DNA of 56,667 nt from Anaerolineales bacterium (lineage in GTDB: Bacteria; Chloroflexota; Anaerolineae; Anaerolineales; DRMV01): the NCBI GenBank assembly GCA_027023425.1, contig JALVVL010000011.1, forward strand, positions 1-56,667. The letters run 5' to 3'. A program made the position numbers and the translations under genes. Below, piece by piece: positions 44,309-51,853 of this stretch; within the stretch, counting starts at the first letter, position 1; each line of letters starts with the position of its first letter. The notes beneath the pieces were generated by a model. The model was not told the origin of the DNA, searched no databases, and worked only from the letters and a program-made list of their open reading frames with translations.

Positions 44309-44983
44309 CTATTTTTCATCGCCCGGTGCGGTTTTGCCGTAGGTCTGCCGTACTTGGAGCAATTTTTCCATTTCTTCTTGGGAAAGAGGGGTTGGTTTGC
44401 CGAGAATGTGCGCCCAAACCAAGGTTTGAGCGGTGTGTTCCAGCACTATCATTTTTGTGGTTGCTTCCTCAACCGTGCTCCCTATTGCGATTGCGCCGTG
44501 GCGCGCCAGCAGAATGACGTCGTGTTGTTTTATCCACGGGCGAATTGCTTCTTGGTTTTCGGGCGTGGAAGGGGTGGCGTAGTGGGTTGTGGGCACTTCG
44601 CCGAGCATTAGCACGGCCTCGGGCAGTATTGGCTCTTGTAGGGAAACTCCCAGCAGGGTAAGGGCGACGCTTGCGGCTGGATGGGCGTGAACAACGGCCA
44701 TGGCATCGGCGCGCTGGCGGTAAACCTCCAAGTGCATAGGTAACTCGCTGGTTGGCCGGTATGAGCGGATGCCGCGCACAACTTTGCCTTCCAAGTCCGT
44801 CACCAACACTTCCTCGGGTTGCAGGCTTGCTTTGGGCACCGCGGAGGGAGTTACCAAGATCAACTCTTCCCCGAGCCGAGCGGAGATGTTGCCCGCTGAG
44901 CCGGGGAGCATTCCGAGCGCATCTAGCCTGCGCGCCGCTGCCACAATTTGACGGCGCAACGTTATTTCCTTCCATTCTTCCAT
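44309..44983 (-). CDS. Class II aldolase/adducin family protein
   Basis: 224 residues, likely an aldolase or epimerase of the fuculose-1-phosphate aldolase (AraD/FucA) superfamily. Zn ligands include HAH in VVHAHPAA and the His of LLARHGAIAIG. The catalytic acid-base Glu lies in TSELPMHLEVY. The N-terminal GSAGNISARLG is the substrate phosphate loop. The carbon substrate is unknown. It lies 27 bases after the upstream gene and 22 bases before the NnrDE-like gene, so it belongs to a four-gene operon. Confidence 0.9.
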   Translation of the reverse strand: MEEWKEITLRRQIVAAARRLDALGMLPGSAGNISARLGEELILVTPSAVPKASLQPEEVLVTDLEGKVVRGIRSYRPTSELPMHLEVYRQRADAMAVVHAHPAASVALTLLGVSLQEPILPEAVLMLGEVPTTHYATPSTPENQEAIRPWIKQHDVILLARHGAIAIGSTVEEATTKMIVLEHTAQTLVWAHILGKPTPLSQEEMEKLLQVRQTYGKTAPGDEK

Positions 44984-45010
44984 GTCATCGGCTCCGATTT
45001 GAGGGTTCGG

Positions 45011-45553
45011 CTACAAGTTCTTTTCCCCTACTTTGTCTTTTTCTGGAATGTGAGCGAGCACATCAATTTTGCGGCGGTTTATCAACATGCCTGCCGCTTC
45101 CACCCTCAGCGAGGGAAACAGAATTGCGCGCACCTCACCGTCGTAAAAGGCGAGAAAATCGCTTTTCCCTTTTGCCAGTATTGCTTTGGGGTCAAACTTT
45201 CCGCTCCATTTGAAATACCCCGAGAATTCGTACACTTGGGAGGCAGCGAACACCCTGTAACTGAAAACTTTTCTAAAGCCGCCTCTGAGGAGGGTAATTG
45301 GGCCAAGGGCGTTGTGTGAGGCCACGCAGACCGCATGGATCCCCCGTTTTGTTAGTTGTACTGCAGGGTGGCGCGCAAGCAGTTTGGTCGGTGTTTGTAT
45401 GTGGGCGATGGAGGCGTTTTGCAAAGTGACGAAGGAGGTGGTGTCATCGTTGAACAGGCCTATCAATCCGCTTGAGCCTGTTTCGGCTTTCCCCACTATT
45501 CGGTAGCCGGCCGTGTAAACATCTACTGCGATTAGCCGGAGGGTTGGGCTCAT
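45011..45553 (-). CDS. Uncharacterised protein, operon partner of zinc-ribbon gene
   Basis: 180 residues, no recognised domain. The N-terminus TLRLIAVDVYTAGYRIVGKAE and the centre (FVTLQNASIAHIQTP, HPAVQLTKRGIHAVC) are strongly beta-like, and the C-terminus is mixed. No signal peptide or membrane helix is visible. The start overlaps the stop of the zinc-ribbon gene (ATGA), a sign of translational coupling. The gene stays within the operon that ends with the NnrDE-like protein. Function is not known. Confidence 0.75.
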   Translation of the reverse strand: MSPTLRLIAVDVYTAGYRIVGKAETGSSGLIGLFNDDTTSFVTLQNASIAHIQTPTKLLARHPAVQLTKRGIHAVCVASHNALGPITLLRGGFRKVFSYRVFAASQVYEFSGYFKWSGKFDPKAILAKGKSDFLAFYDGEVRAILFPSLRVEAAGMLINRRKIDVLAHIPEKDKVGEKNL

Positions 45554-45831
45554 TTTTGCTCTTCGCTTTGTTGGGGGCGAGGGGCTGTAGGTGTGTTCGG
45601 TGGGCGACGGCGCGAGTTGTGGCGTGGGGAGCGCTCAGCCGACAAAAACGCGTTGAGCATCCCAAGCGCCTTTTCGTCATATTCGGTGTAGCGGCATACA
45701 TCGCACACCCACGCCGGGAAATTGGGCACTATCACCCATTCGCTGCCGACTTTGGTGTAAAGGGTGACCGGTTTTAGAACGAGTACCCCTGTGTGGCACC
45801 TTGGGCAGGTGTATTTCTCTGTGTTTGGCAT
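45550..45831 (-). CDS. YgiT-type zinc-ribbon protein
   Basis: 93 residues. CPRC near the N-terminus (8 residues in) and CDVC (about 42-45) make a Zn ribbon of the YgiT/MqsA-N-terminal kind, separated by LVLKPVTLYTKVG. The C-terminus is a basic, Pro/Arg-rich tail, possibly RNA- or DNA-binding. No helix-turn-helix domain follows, and no MqsR-type toxin is adjacent, so it is not a standard toxin-antitoxin pair. It is the first gene of the operon leading to 42727. Confidence 0.82.
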   Translation of the reverse strand: MPNTEKYTCPRCHTGVLVLKPVTLYTKVGSEWVIVPNFPAWVCDVCRYTEYDEKALGMLNAFLSAERSPRHNSRRRPPNTPTAPRPQQSEEQK

Positions 45832-45928
45832 TGGGTTTATCTCACTGTTGGGGGCACTGAGGTTGACAAGGGTATTTTACCAAATTTGAGAGCCAAAACT
45901 GGTTTTGGTTTCAATCGTTCTCTATTTC

Positions 45929-45957
45929 TTGCCAATTCCCGCTCTGCTCGGTATAAT
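45929..45957 (+). promoter_or_regulatory. Promoter of tRNA-Val(GAC) and the T-box region
   Basis: TTGCCA at 45929-45934, 17-base spacer, TATAAT at 45952-45957. It is identical in layout to the promoter of the other tRNA-Val. It may also drive the T-box and thrS, because no second strong promoter is seen before them. Confidence 0.75.
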
Positions 45958-45969
45958 CAGGGGGCGTGT

Positions 45970-46043
45970 GGGCGGTTAGCTCAGTTGGTTAGAGCGTCGC
46001 GTTGACATCGCGAAGGTCGTAGGTTCAAGTCCTATACCGCCCA
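45970..46043 (+). tRNA. tRNA-Val (anticodon GAC)
   Basis: 74-base cloverleaf. Acceptor GGGCGGT pairs with ACCGCCC. Anticodon loop TTGACAT with stem TCGCG/CGCGA gives GAC, reading GUC/GUU. T loop TTCAAGT. It lies only about 15 bases before the T-box leader. Confidence 0.97.
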
Positions 46044-46057
46044 CCTTCTTTTTTTGA

Positions 46058-46312
46058 TACCGACGCTCGGACGCGGGAAGAGTAGCCGTTGGCGCTTTCG
46101 CCAGAGATGGCAGGTCGTCGGCTGAAAGCCTGCCTCGGAAGCAGATGGTGAAAACCACCCGCCAGCGCAACCCTGAACGCCGCGCGGCAAGTAGGGGAAG
46201 CGGTTGAGCCCCGTTATCGGCTCCCAGAGATGGCGTTGGTGCACGCACCGGCGTCAAACTGGGTGGAACCGCGTGAGCGGCGTGCTCTCGCCCCAGACGG
46301 GCGAGAGTTTTT
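46058..46312 (+). promoter_or_regulatory. T-box riboswitch, threonyl type
   Basis: A T-box leader expected to let uncharged tRNA-Thr antiterminate thrS. The T-box core TGGAACCGCG is at 46264-46273, followed by a terminator of CTCTCGCCC and GGGCGAGAG with TTTTT (46285-46312). Upstream are the conserved GGGAAGAGTAG, CAGAGATGGC and CAAGTAGGGG segments. In the specifier region GGTGAAAACCACC (46147-46159) an ACC codon is available for threonine. thrS is the next gene, but 440 bases of family D repeat intervene. Confidence 0.85.
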
Positions 46313-46317
46313 ATTTA

Positions 46318-46715
46318 AGAACCACAGATTACGCAGATTAGCACAGATTTTTTTCTGCGGAATCTGCGGAATCTGTGGTTTCAACCATTCAATCGGTGAA
46401 AATCTGTGTCAATCGGTGGATAAAAAACCGCAGATTACACAGATTAGCACAGATTTTTTTTCTGCGGAATCTGTGGTTTCAACCATCCAATCGGTGAAAG
46501 AGAGTGCCAAGGTTAACGCAAAGGACGCAAAGAGAAATTTCTGTGTTCTCTGTAAATTTCTGTGTCCTCTGTGGTTTTTCTTCAATCGGTGTAAATCTGT
46601 GTCAATCGGTGGATAAAAACCACAGATTACACAGATTAGCACAGGTTTTTTCTGCGAAATCTGCGTAATCTACGGTTTTACATCAAATCAGTGTAAATCT
46701 GTGTCAATCGGTGGA
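46318..46715. repeat. Family D mosaic repeat block 5, between T-box and thrS
   Basis: About 400 bp: CACAGATTACGCAGATT, TTTTTTTCTGCGG, AATCTGCGGAATCTG, CAATCGGTGAAAATCTG and TTTCTGTGTTCTCTG words, repeated in three rounds. It lies inside the thrS leader, after the T-box terminator and before the ribosome site at 46748. Confidence 0.85.
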
Positions 46716-46758
46716 CGATCCTTACTCCCCCTAATCTCTCCCTCCCACGGAGGCTACA

Positions 46759-48576
46759 ATGGTTGAAAAACCCAAACATCCCGAAAATTACCCTGAATCG
46801 CACCTGTATCGTATCCGCCATTCGGCGGCGCACGTGATGGCTCAAGCCGTGTTGGAATACTTCCCCGAGGCGAAGATCGCCATCGGCCCGCCGATTGAGG
46901 ACGGCTTTTACTACGATTTTGACCTGCCGCGCCCCATCACCCAAGAGGATTTGGAGAAAATTGAGGCGCGCATGAAGGAAATCATTGCCGGTAAGCACGA
47001 TTTTGTGCGCCGCGAGGTAACGCCCGAAGAGGCGCGCGAAATTTTCAAAGACCAGCCCTACAAACTTGAACTCATTGACGATATCCTCAGCCGCGGCACC
47101 GACGAGTACGGCAATCCGCTGCCCGAGGGGCAAAAACCCGTGCTCAGCGTGTACCAGCACGATACTTTTATTGATCTTTGCCGCGGCCCGCACGTCAAAA
47201 ACACCTCCGAAATCAACCCCAAGGCCGTGAAATTGATGAGCATCGCCGGCGCGTATTGGCGCGGCGACGAAACCAAGCCTATGCTGACGCGCATCTACGG
47301 CACGGCTTGGGAGTCGCCCAAGGAACTCCGCCAGTACCTCAAATGGCTGGAAGAAGCCAAAAAGCGCGATCACCGCGTTTTGGGCAAGGAACTCGGCCTG
47401 TTTTACTTCGCCCCTGATGAAATCGGGCCGGGTATTCCCCTTTTTACCCCAAAGGGCGAAATCCTGCGCCATTTGCTGGAATCGTACGTGCGCGAGGTGC
47501 AGACCCGCTACGGCTTTTTGCATGTGTGGACGGGCAACATCGTCAAAGAAGACCTCTACGCCAAATCCGGGCACCTGCAAAACTACGCCGAAGTCATGTT
47601 CCCGCCGATGGTGGACGAAAAGAGTGGCGAGCGCTTTCGCCTCAAGCCGATGAACTGCCCCAGTCACATGACGCTTTACAAGAAAATGGGCAAGCACTCT
47701 TACCGCGAACTGCCCCTCCGTTTCTCCGAATTTGCCACCGTGTACCGCTACGAGAAGAAGGGCGAACTGCACGGCTTGACCCGCGTCAGGTCGCTTACGC
47801 AGGACGACTGTCACATTTTCTGCACCGAAGACCAAATCCAGAGCGAGTTTTCTATGCTCTTGGAACTCATCCAAGAGATTTTGGGACGCTTTCGCCTGAC
47901 CGACTACCAAGTGCGGCTTTCTCTGCGCGGCGAGGGCGGCAAGTATGTGAACGACCCCGAAAAGTGGGATAAGGCGGAGGCGGCTTTGCGCAACGCCCTT
48001 GACGCCAGCGGGCTGGATTACATAGAAGCAAAGGGCGAAGCGGCTTTTTACGGGCCAAAGGCCGATTTTATCGCCCGCGACACGCTTGGCCGCGAATGGC
48101 AACTTTCCACCATTCAAGTTGACTTCATCCAACCGGCGCGCTTAGGGCTAACCTACATCGGCGCGGATGGCGCGGAACACACACCGGTAGTTCTGCACCG
48201 CGCCATCATGGGTAGTACCGAGCGGTTCTTGGGCGTGCTGATTGAGCACTACGCAGGCGCGTTCCCCGTGTGGCTTGCGCCGGTGCAGGCTGTGATCATC
48301 CCCATCACCGACCGCCACCTGCTTTACTGCGAGCAGGTGGCGCAAAAACTGCGCGCCGCCGGTCTGCGCGTAGAAGTGGATTCGCGGGCAGAGCGCATGA
48401 ATGCGAAAATTCGCGACGCCCAAAAGCAAAAAGTGCCCTACATGCTCATTGTGGGCGACCGCGAAGTGGAAGGCGGCAAAGTTGCTCTGCGCCTGCGTTC
48501 GGGCGAAAACTTGGGTGCGATGAGTGTGGATGAGTTCCTTGCCAAAGCCCAAGCGGATATTGAAGCGGGGGTGTAA
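46759..48576 (+). CDS. thrS: Threonyl-tRNA synthetase lacking the TGS domain
   Basis: Charges tRNA-Thr. 605 residues against about 640 in the family: the N-terminal TGS domain is missing and the protein starts almost at the editing domain (HSAAHVMAQAV near 21-31). The editing site is kept as H..AH and CRGPHV. The class II core has MNCPSHM (Zn Cys), RFSEFATVYRYEKKGEL and the C-terminal anticodon-binding domain (about 505-605, PVQAVIIPI). GGAGG stands five bases before the ATG. It is under T-box control. Confidence 0.97.
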   Translation: MVEKPKHPENYPESHLYRIRHSAAHVMAQAVLEYFPEAKIAIGPPIEDGFYYDFDLPRPITQEDLEKIEARMKEIIAGKHDFVRREVTPEEAREIFKDQPYKLELIDDILSRGTDEYGNPLPEGQKPVLSVYQHDTFIDLCRGPHVKNTSEINPKAVKLMSIAGAYWRGDETKPMLTRIYGTAWESPKELRQYLKWLEEAKKRDHRVLGKELGLFYFAPDEIGPGIPLFTPKGEILRHLLESYVREVQTRYGFLHVWTGNIVKEDLYAKSGHLQNYAEVMFPPMVDEKSGERFRLKPMNCPSHMTLYKKMGKHSYRELPLRFSEFATVYRYEKKGELHGLTRVRSLTQDDCHIFCTEDQIQSEFSMLLELIQEILGRFRLTDYQVRLSLRGEGGKYVNDPEKWDKAEAALRNALDASGLDYIEAKGEAAFYGPKADFIARDTLGREWQLSTIQVDFIQPARLGLTYIGADGAEHTPVVLHRAIMGSTERFLGVLIEHYAGAFPVWLAPVQAVIIPITDRHLLYCEQVAQKLRAAGLRVEVDSRAERMNAKIRDAQKQKVPYMLIVGDREVEGGKVALRLRSGENLGAMSVDEFLAKAQADIEAGV

Positions 48577-48592
48577 CGCTTTTGTGTTTGAA

Positions 48593-48635
48593 AAGGCCTC
48601 TCCTCGGCTTTTGCGCTGAGGGGAGGCCTATTTTT
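48593..48635 (+). terminator. Terminator after thrS
   Basis: AAGGCCTCTCCTC and GAGGGGAGGCCT pair across a 14-base loop and are followed by TATTTTTTA. It probably also covers the convergent rarD end. Confidence 0.8.
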
Positions 48636-49497
48636 TATTGCCCCGCATCAGGGCGTCTGCGCCGAAAATTGCCAACGCCGCCCAAACGAGTGCATACCCC
48701 ACAAGGTGTTGCGCTGTGAAATTTTCACCGTATGCAAACACGCCGAGCAGAAATTGCAGGCTTGGCGCCACATATTGGAGCAATCCGACAACGCTCAACG
48801 GTGCTCGCCGCACCCCCAGCATAAACAACAGCAAGGGAACGGCGGTTACCGCGCCGCCCCCGGCCAGCATTAGGCTGGTTTTGATGCCCGCGTGCAAAAA
48901 CGCCCCTTTGCCTTGCGCTTCTTGCCAGATTAAAAAGGCTAATGCGGGTAGGAAAACTGCCCCCGTAGCCAACGTGAGCCCTTCTGCCGCATCAAGCGCT
49001 GCGGTTTTTGTGAGTAGGGCGTAAAGGCCAAACGTGCCTGCCAGCAAAAGTGCGATCCACGGCAGGCGCCCGTAGGTGGCTGTGAGGTAAACAACGCCCC
49101 CCGTCGCAAGTGCAATTGCCGCCCATTGGCGCGGATACAGCCGCTCTTTGAGCACCAGTAGCCCGAGCAGAACATTGAGCAATGGGCTAATGAAGTAGCC
49201 AAGGCTTGCTTCTACCACATGCCCGTTGTTCACTGCCCAGACGTAGGTCAACCAATTCCCAGCGAGTAACGCCCCCACCAGCGAGTACACCCCCACCGTG
49301 CGTTTGTCGGCAAGGATGGCTTTTAGGCGCCCTGTTCCCTTGCTTGCTGTTGTCAGGGCAAGCATGAACAGGAATGACCAAACTATCCTGTGCCCGATGA
49401 TTTGAGTTGCGGGGACGGCGCTGATTTGCTTCCAATAGGCCGGGAATAGCCCCCAGATGATGTACGCCAGCAGGGCGTAGATTGCGCCGATGCTCAT
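48628..49497 (-). CDS. rarD: RarD-type EamA family transporter
   Basis: 289 residues with ten predicted helices in two EamA halves. The RarD signature GLFPAYWKQISAVPATQIIGHRIVWS (shown in part as GLFPAYWKQ and GHRIVWS) and NWLTYVWAVNNGHVVEASLGYF-like segment are present. Members are linked to chloramphenicol sensitivity and metabolite export, and the actual substrate is unknown. It lies 27 bases downstream of murA and probably shares its transcript. Confidence 0.93.
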   Translation of the reverse strand: MSIGAIYALLAYIIWGLFPAYWKQISAVPATQIIGHRIVWSFLFMLALTTASKGTGRLKAILADKRTVGVYSLVGALLAGNWLTYVWAVNNGHVVEASLGYFISPLLNVLLGLLVLKERLYPRQWAAIALATGGVVYLTATYGRLPWIALLLAGTFGLYALLTKTAALDAAEGLTLATGAVFLPALAFLIWQEAQGKGAFLHAGIKTSLMLAGGGAVTAVPLLLFMLGVRRAPLSVVGLLQYVAPSLQFLLGVFAYGENFTAQHLVGYALVWAALAIFGADALMRGNKK

Positions 49498-49524
49498 GGG
49501 AATTTAGCCCTTGGCACAGGGTTG

Positions 49525-50817
49525 TTAGCCGTTCACACGGCGGATTTGCGCGCCTAACGCCTGCAGTTTGCTGTCAACGGCCGCATAGCCGCGATCAATT
49601 TGCCCAATGTTGCGAATTTCAGATTGACCGTGTGCGGCAAGCGCGGCCAGCACTAACGCCATGCCGGCGCGGATGTCGGGACTTTCTAAAATTTCGCCCA
49701 CGAGTTGGCTCGGCCCGTTGACGATAACTCGGTGCGGGTCGCACAGCACAATTTGCGCCCCCATTCCGACCAATTTGTCGGTAAAGAACATGCGGCTGGG
49801 GTACATCCAGTCGTGGAAAAGCACGCTGCCGCGCGCCTGCGTCGCAACCACAATTGCAATGCTCATCAAATCGGTCGGGAAGCCCGGCCACGGCATCACC
49901 GTAATTTGCGGAATGGCATTGCCAAGGTCGGGTTGAATTTCTAACGCCTGCTCTTTGGGCACGATTATGTCTTCGCTTTCGCTCTGCCAATCTACGCCAA
50001 GGCGGTTGAACACCAGTTTTATCATGCCCAAGTGTTGGGGGGCGGCGTTTTTGATGCGGATTGAGCCGTGTGTTACCACCGCCGCGCCGATAAAACTCAC
50101 CACTTCAAGGTAATCGGGCCCTATGGTGAACTCTGCGCCATGCAGGCGTTCAACGCCTTGTATGTGGAGGGTGTTGCTGCCGATGCCCGAAATTTGCGCT
50201 CCCATTGCGTTGAGCAGATGGCAAAGTTCTTGGACGTGCGGTTCTGAGGCGGCGTTTCGTATAACCGTTTCGCCGCGCGCCAGCACTGCGGCCATAACGG
50301 CGTTTTCGGTTGCCGTCACCGAGGCTTCATCCAGCAAAATTTCCGCTCCGTGCAGGCCGTTTGGTGCGCTAAAGCGGAATTCGCGTTTCAGGTGGTCGTA
50401 TTCGGCCTGAGCGCCCATAGCCTGCAGGGCGAGGATGTGGGTGTCAACGCGTCGGCGGCCTATCACATCGCCGCCGGGGGGTGGCAGGCGCAGGTAGCCC
50501 GTGCGCGCCGTCATCGGCCCGGCGAGCAGGATGGACGCACGAATGCTGCGGCATATGTTCTTGTCCAATTCTGCCGGGTGGATATTGCGCGCGTGCAACC
50601 TCCACCGGTCAGGCGCGAGGGTTGTAATTTCCACCCCTACGCTTTCCAGCAGGGCGCGCATTGCTTGCACGTCGCGAATTTGCGGCACGTTGTTGAGTAT
50701 GAGCGGCTCATCGGTGAGCAGGGAGGCTGCGAGCATTGGCAGGGCGGCGTTTTTGTTCCCGCCCGGGGTTACCGTGCCGTTTAGGGGGATTCCGCCTGTG
50801 ATGATGAAACTTTCCAT
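49525..50817 (-). CDS. murA: UDP-GlcNAc 1-carboxyvinyltransferase MurA (Cys-to-Asp form)
   Basis: First committed step of peptidoglycan precursor synthesis in the cytosol: it adds enolpyruvate to UDP-GlcNAc. 430 residues from the ATG at 50817. PGGNKNAALPMLAA holds the active Lys and Asn, and ENAVMAAVLARG and PDLRAGMA-type DIRAGMALVLAA are present. The loop residue that is Cys115 in Escherichia coli is Asp117 here (PPPGGDVIGRRRVDTH), a change known to remove the fosfomycin target in other bacteria. The ribosome site is weak. A longer frame starting at 50910 has no support. Confidence 0.96.
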   Translation of the reverse strand: MESFIITGGIPLNGTVTPGGNKNAALPMLAASLLTDEPLILNNVPQIRDVQAMRALLESVGVEITTLAPDRWRLHARNIHPAELDKNICRSIRASILLAGPMTARTGYLRLPPPGGDVIGRRRVDTHILALQAMGAQAEYDHLKREFRFSAPNGLHGAEILLDEASVTATENAVMAAVLARGETVIRNAASEPHVQELCHLLNAMGAQISGIGSNTLHIQGVERLHGAEFTIGPDYLEVVSFIGAAVVTHGSIRIKNAAPQHLGMIKLVFNRLGVDWQSESEDIIVPKEQALEIQPDLGNAIPQITVMPWPGFPTDLMSIAIVVATQARGSVLFHDWMYPSRMFFTDKLVGMGAQIVLCDPHRVIVNGPSQLVGEILESPDIRAGMALVLAALAAHGQSEIRNIGQIDRGYAAVDSKLQALGAQIRRVNG

Positions 50818-50866
50818 TTTTGGCACTCGGGTGCAGTTTGGAGGCAGGGGTTTCAGTTGATAGGTG

Positions 50867-51853
50867 TTAGGAGGCGATGTTCTCCAGCGCCTTCGCGTAG
50901 TCATCTGCAAAGATGCCGGGGGTGCCGCCGGTGTGCCAGAAGAGCACAGTTTTGTCTTTGCGGAAGAAGCCTTTGGCGGCTAAATCCAGCAAGCCGGCGG
51001 CGGCTCTGCCGGTGTAAACCGGGTCAAGCAAAATGCCTTCGGCGCGGGCAAAGCGCATTATCGCTTGCTTTTCGGCTTCGGTCAGCACGCCGTAGCCGGG
51101 GGCGGCATAGGCGTCTTCTACCAAAATTTCGTCTTCGGTGAATTTGGCGGGCTTGCCGAGCAGGGCGGCGGTTTCGGAAGCAAGCGTGGCGACGCGTGAC
51201 TTCAGCACGTCCGCCGGTTCGTCAACGCTGATGCCCACAATGCGTCCCCTAAAGCCCAAGAGCCGCGCTCCGGCAACCATGCCCGCCTGCGTGCCGCCGG
51301 AGGAGGAGGCAAATACGATTGTGTCGGGGTGGACGCCTTGGTGCAACAGTTCGCCGATGGCGTAGGCGTATGCCGCCGCACCGGTGGGCGATGAGCCGCC
51401 GTAGGGGATGATGTAGGGATGGTGGCCTTCATTTTTGGCTTGCTTGGCGGTGGCTTGCAGGTCGGAATCGCGACGCTCGCGCGTTGTCCACACAATTTCC
51501 GCGCCGAGCAGTTTATCCAGCAAGAGGTTTCCCGATTTTTTGACCGGCTTCATCAGCACAAGGCGGCAGGCAAAGCCGAGGCGCGCCGCCGCGGCGGCTG
51601 TTTGGCGGCAATGGTTAGACTGCGCCGCACCGGTGGTCAGCACCATGTCCGCTCCTTGGGCTTTGGCTTCGGCGAGCAAAAGTTCCAACTTGCGCGTTTT
51701 GTTGCCGCCAAAGGCGAGGCCAGTTTGGTCGTCGCGCTTTACCAACAGCCGAAAGCCGAGTTCGGCGCTCAGGTGAGGCAGTTCGTCTATCGGCGTTGGC
51801 AAATGCGCCAGTCGTAAGCGGGGGAGGAGTAGCATAGTCATTTTGGGTTCCAT
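50867..51853 (-). CDS. D-cysteine desulfhydrase / ACC deaminase family PLP enzyme
   Basis: 328 residues, fold type II PLP enzyme. The Schiff-base Lys is in FGGNKTRKLE, the phosphate loop is SSSGGTQAG, and TGAAQSNHCRQTAAAA holds a conserved Ser/Asn. It may degrade D-cysteine to pyruvate, sulfide and ammonia. ACC deamination is an alternative. The ATG at 51853 overlaps the end of family B copy 4; Met5 (51841) is the alternative start, and ribosome sites are weak for both. The next gene downstream is murA, 49 bases on. Confidence 0.9.
   Translation of the reverse strand: MEPKMTMLLLPRLRLAHLPTPIDELPHLSAELGFRLLVKRDDQTGLAFGGNKTRKLELLLAEAKAQGADMVLTTGAAQSNHCRQTAAAAARLGFACRLVLMKPVKKSGNLLLDKLLGAEIVWTTRERRDSDLQATAKQAKNEGHHPYIIPYGGSSPTGAAAYAYAIGELLHQGVHPDTIVFASSSGGTQAGMVAGARLLGFRGRIVGISVDEPADVLKSRVATLASETAALLGKPAKFTEDEILVEDAYAAPGYGVLTEAEKQAIMRFARAEGILLDPVYTGRAAAGLLDLAAKGFFRKDKTVLFWHTGGTPGIFADDYAKALENIAS

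Noticed and set aside
45550-45831. MqsA-type antitoxin
   Set aside because: Only the YgiT zinc ribbon is present, without the helix-turn-helix domain or a neighbouring MqsR toxin.
46678-48132. 484-codon open frame antisense to thrS
   Set aside because: Shadow of thrS codon usage; starts in D repeat and has no homology that I can see.
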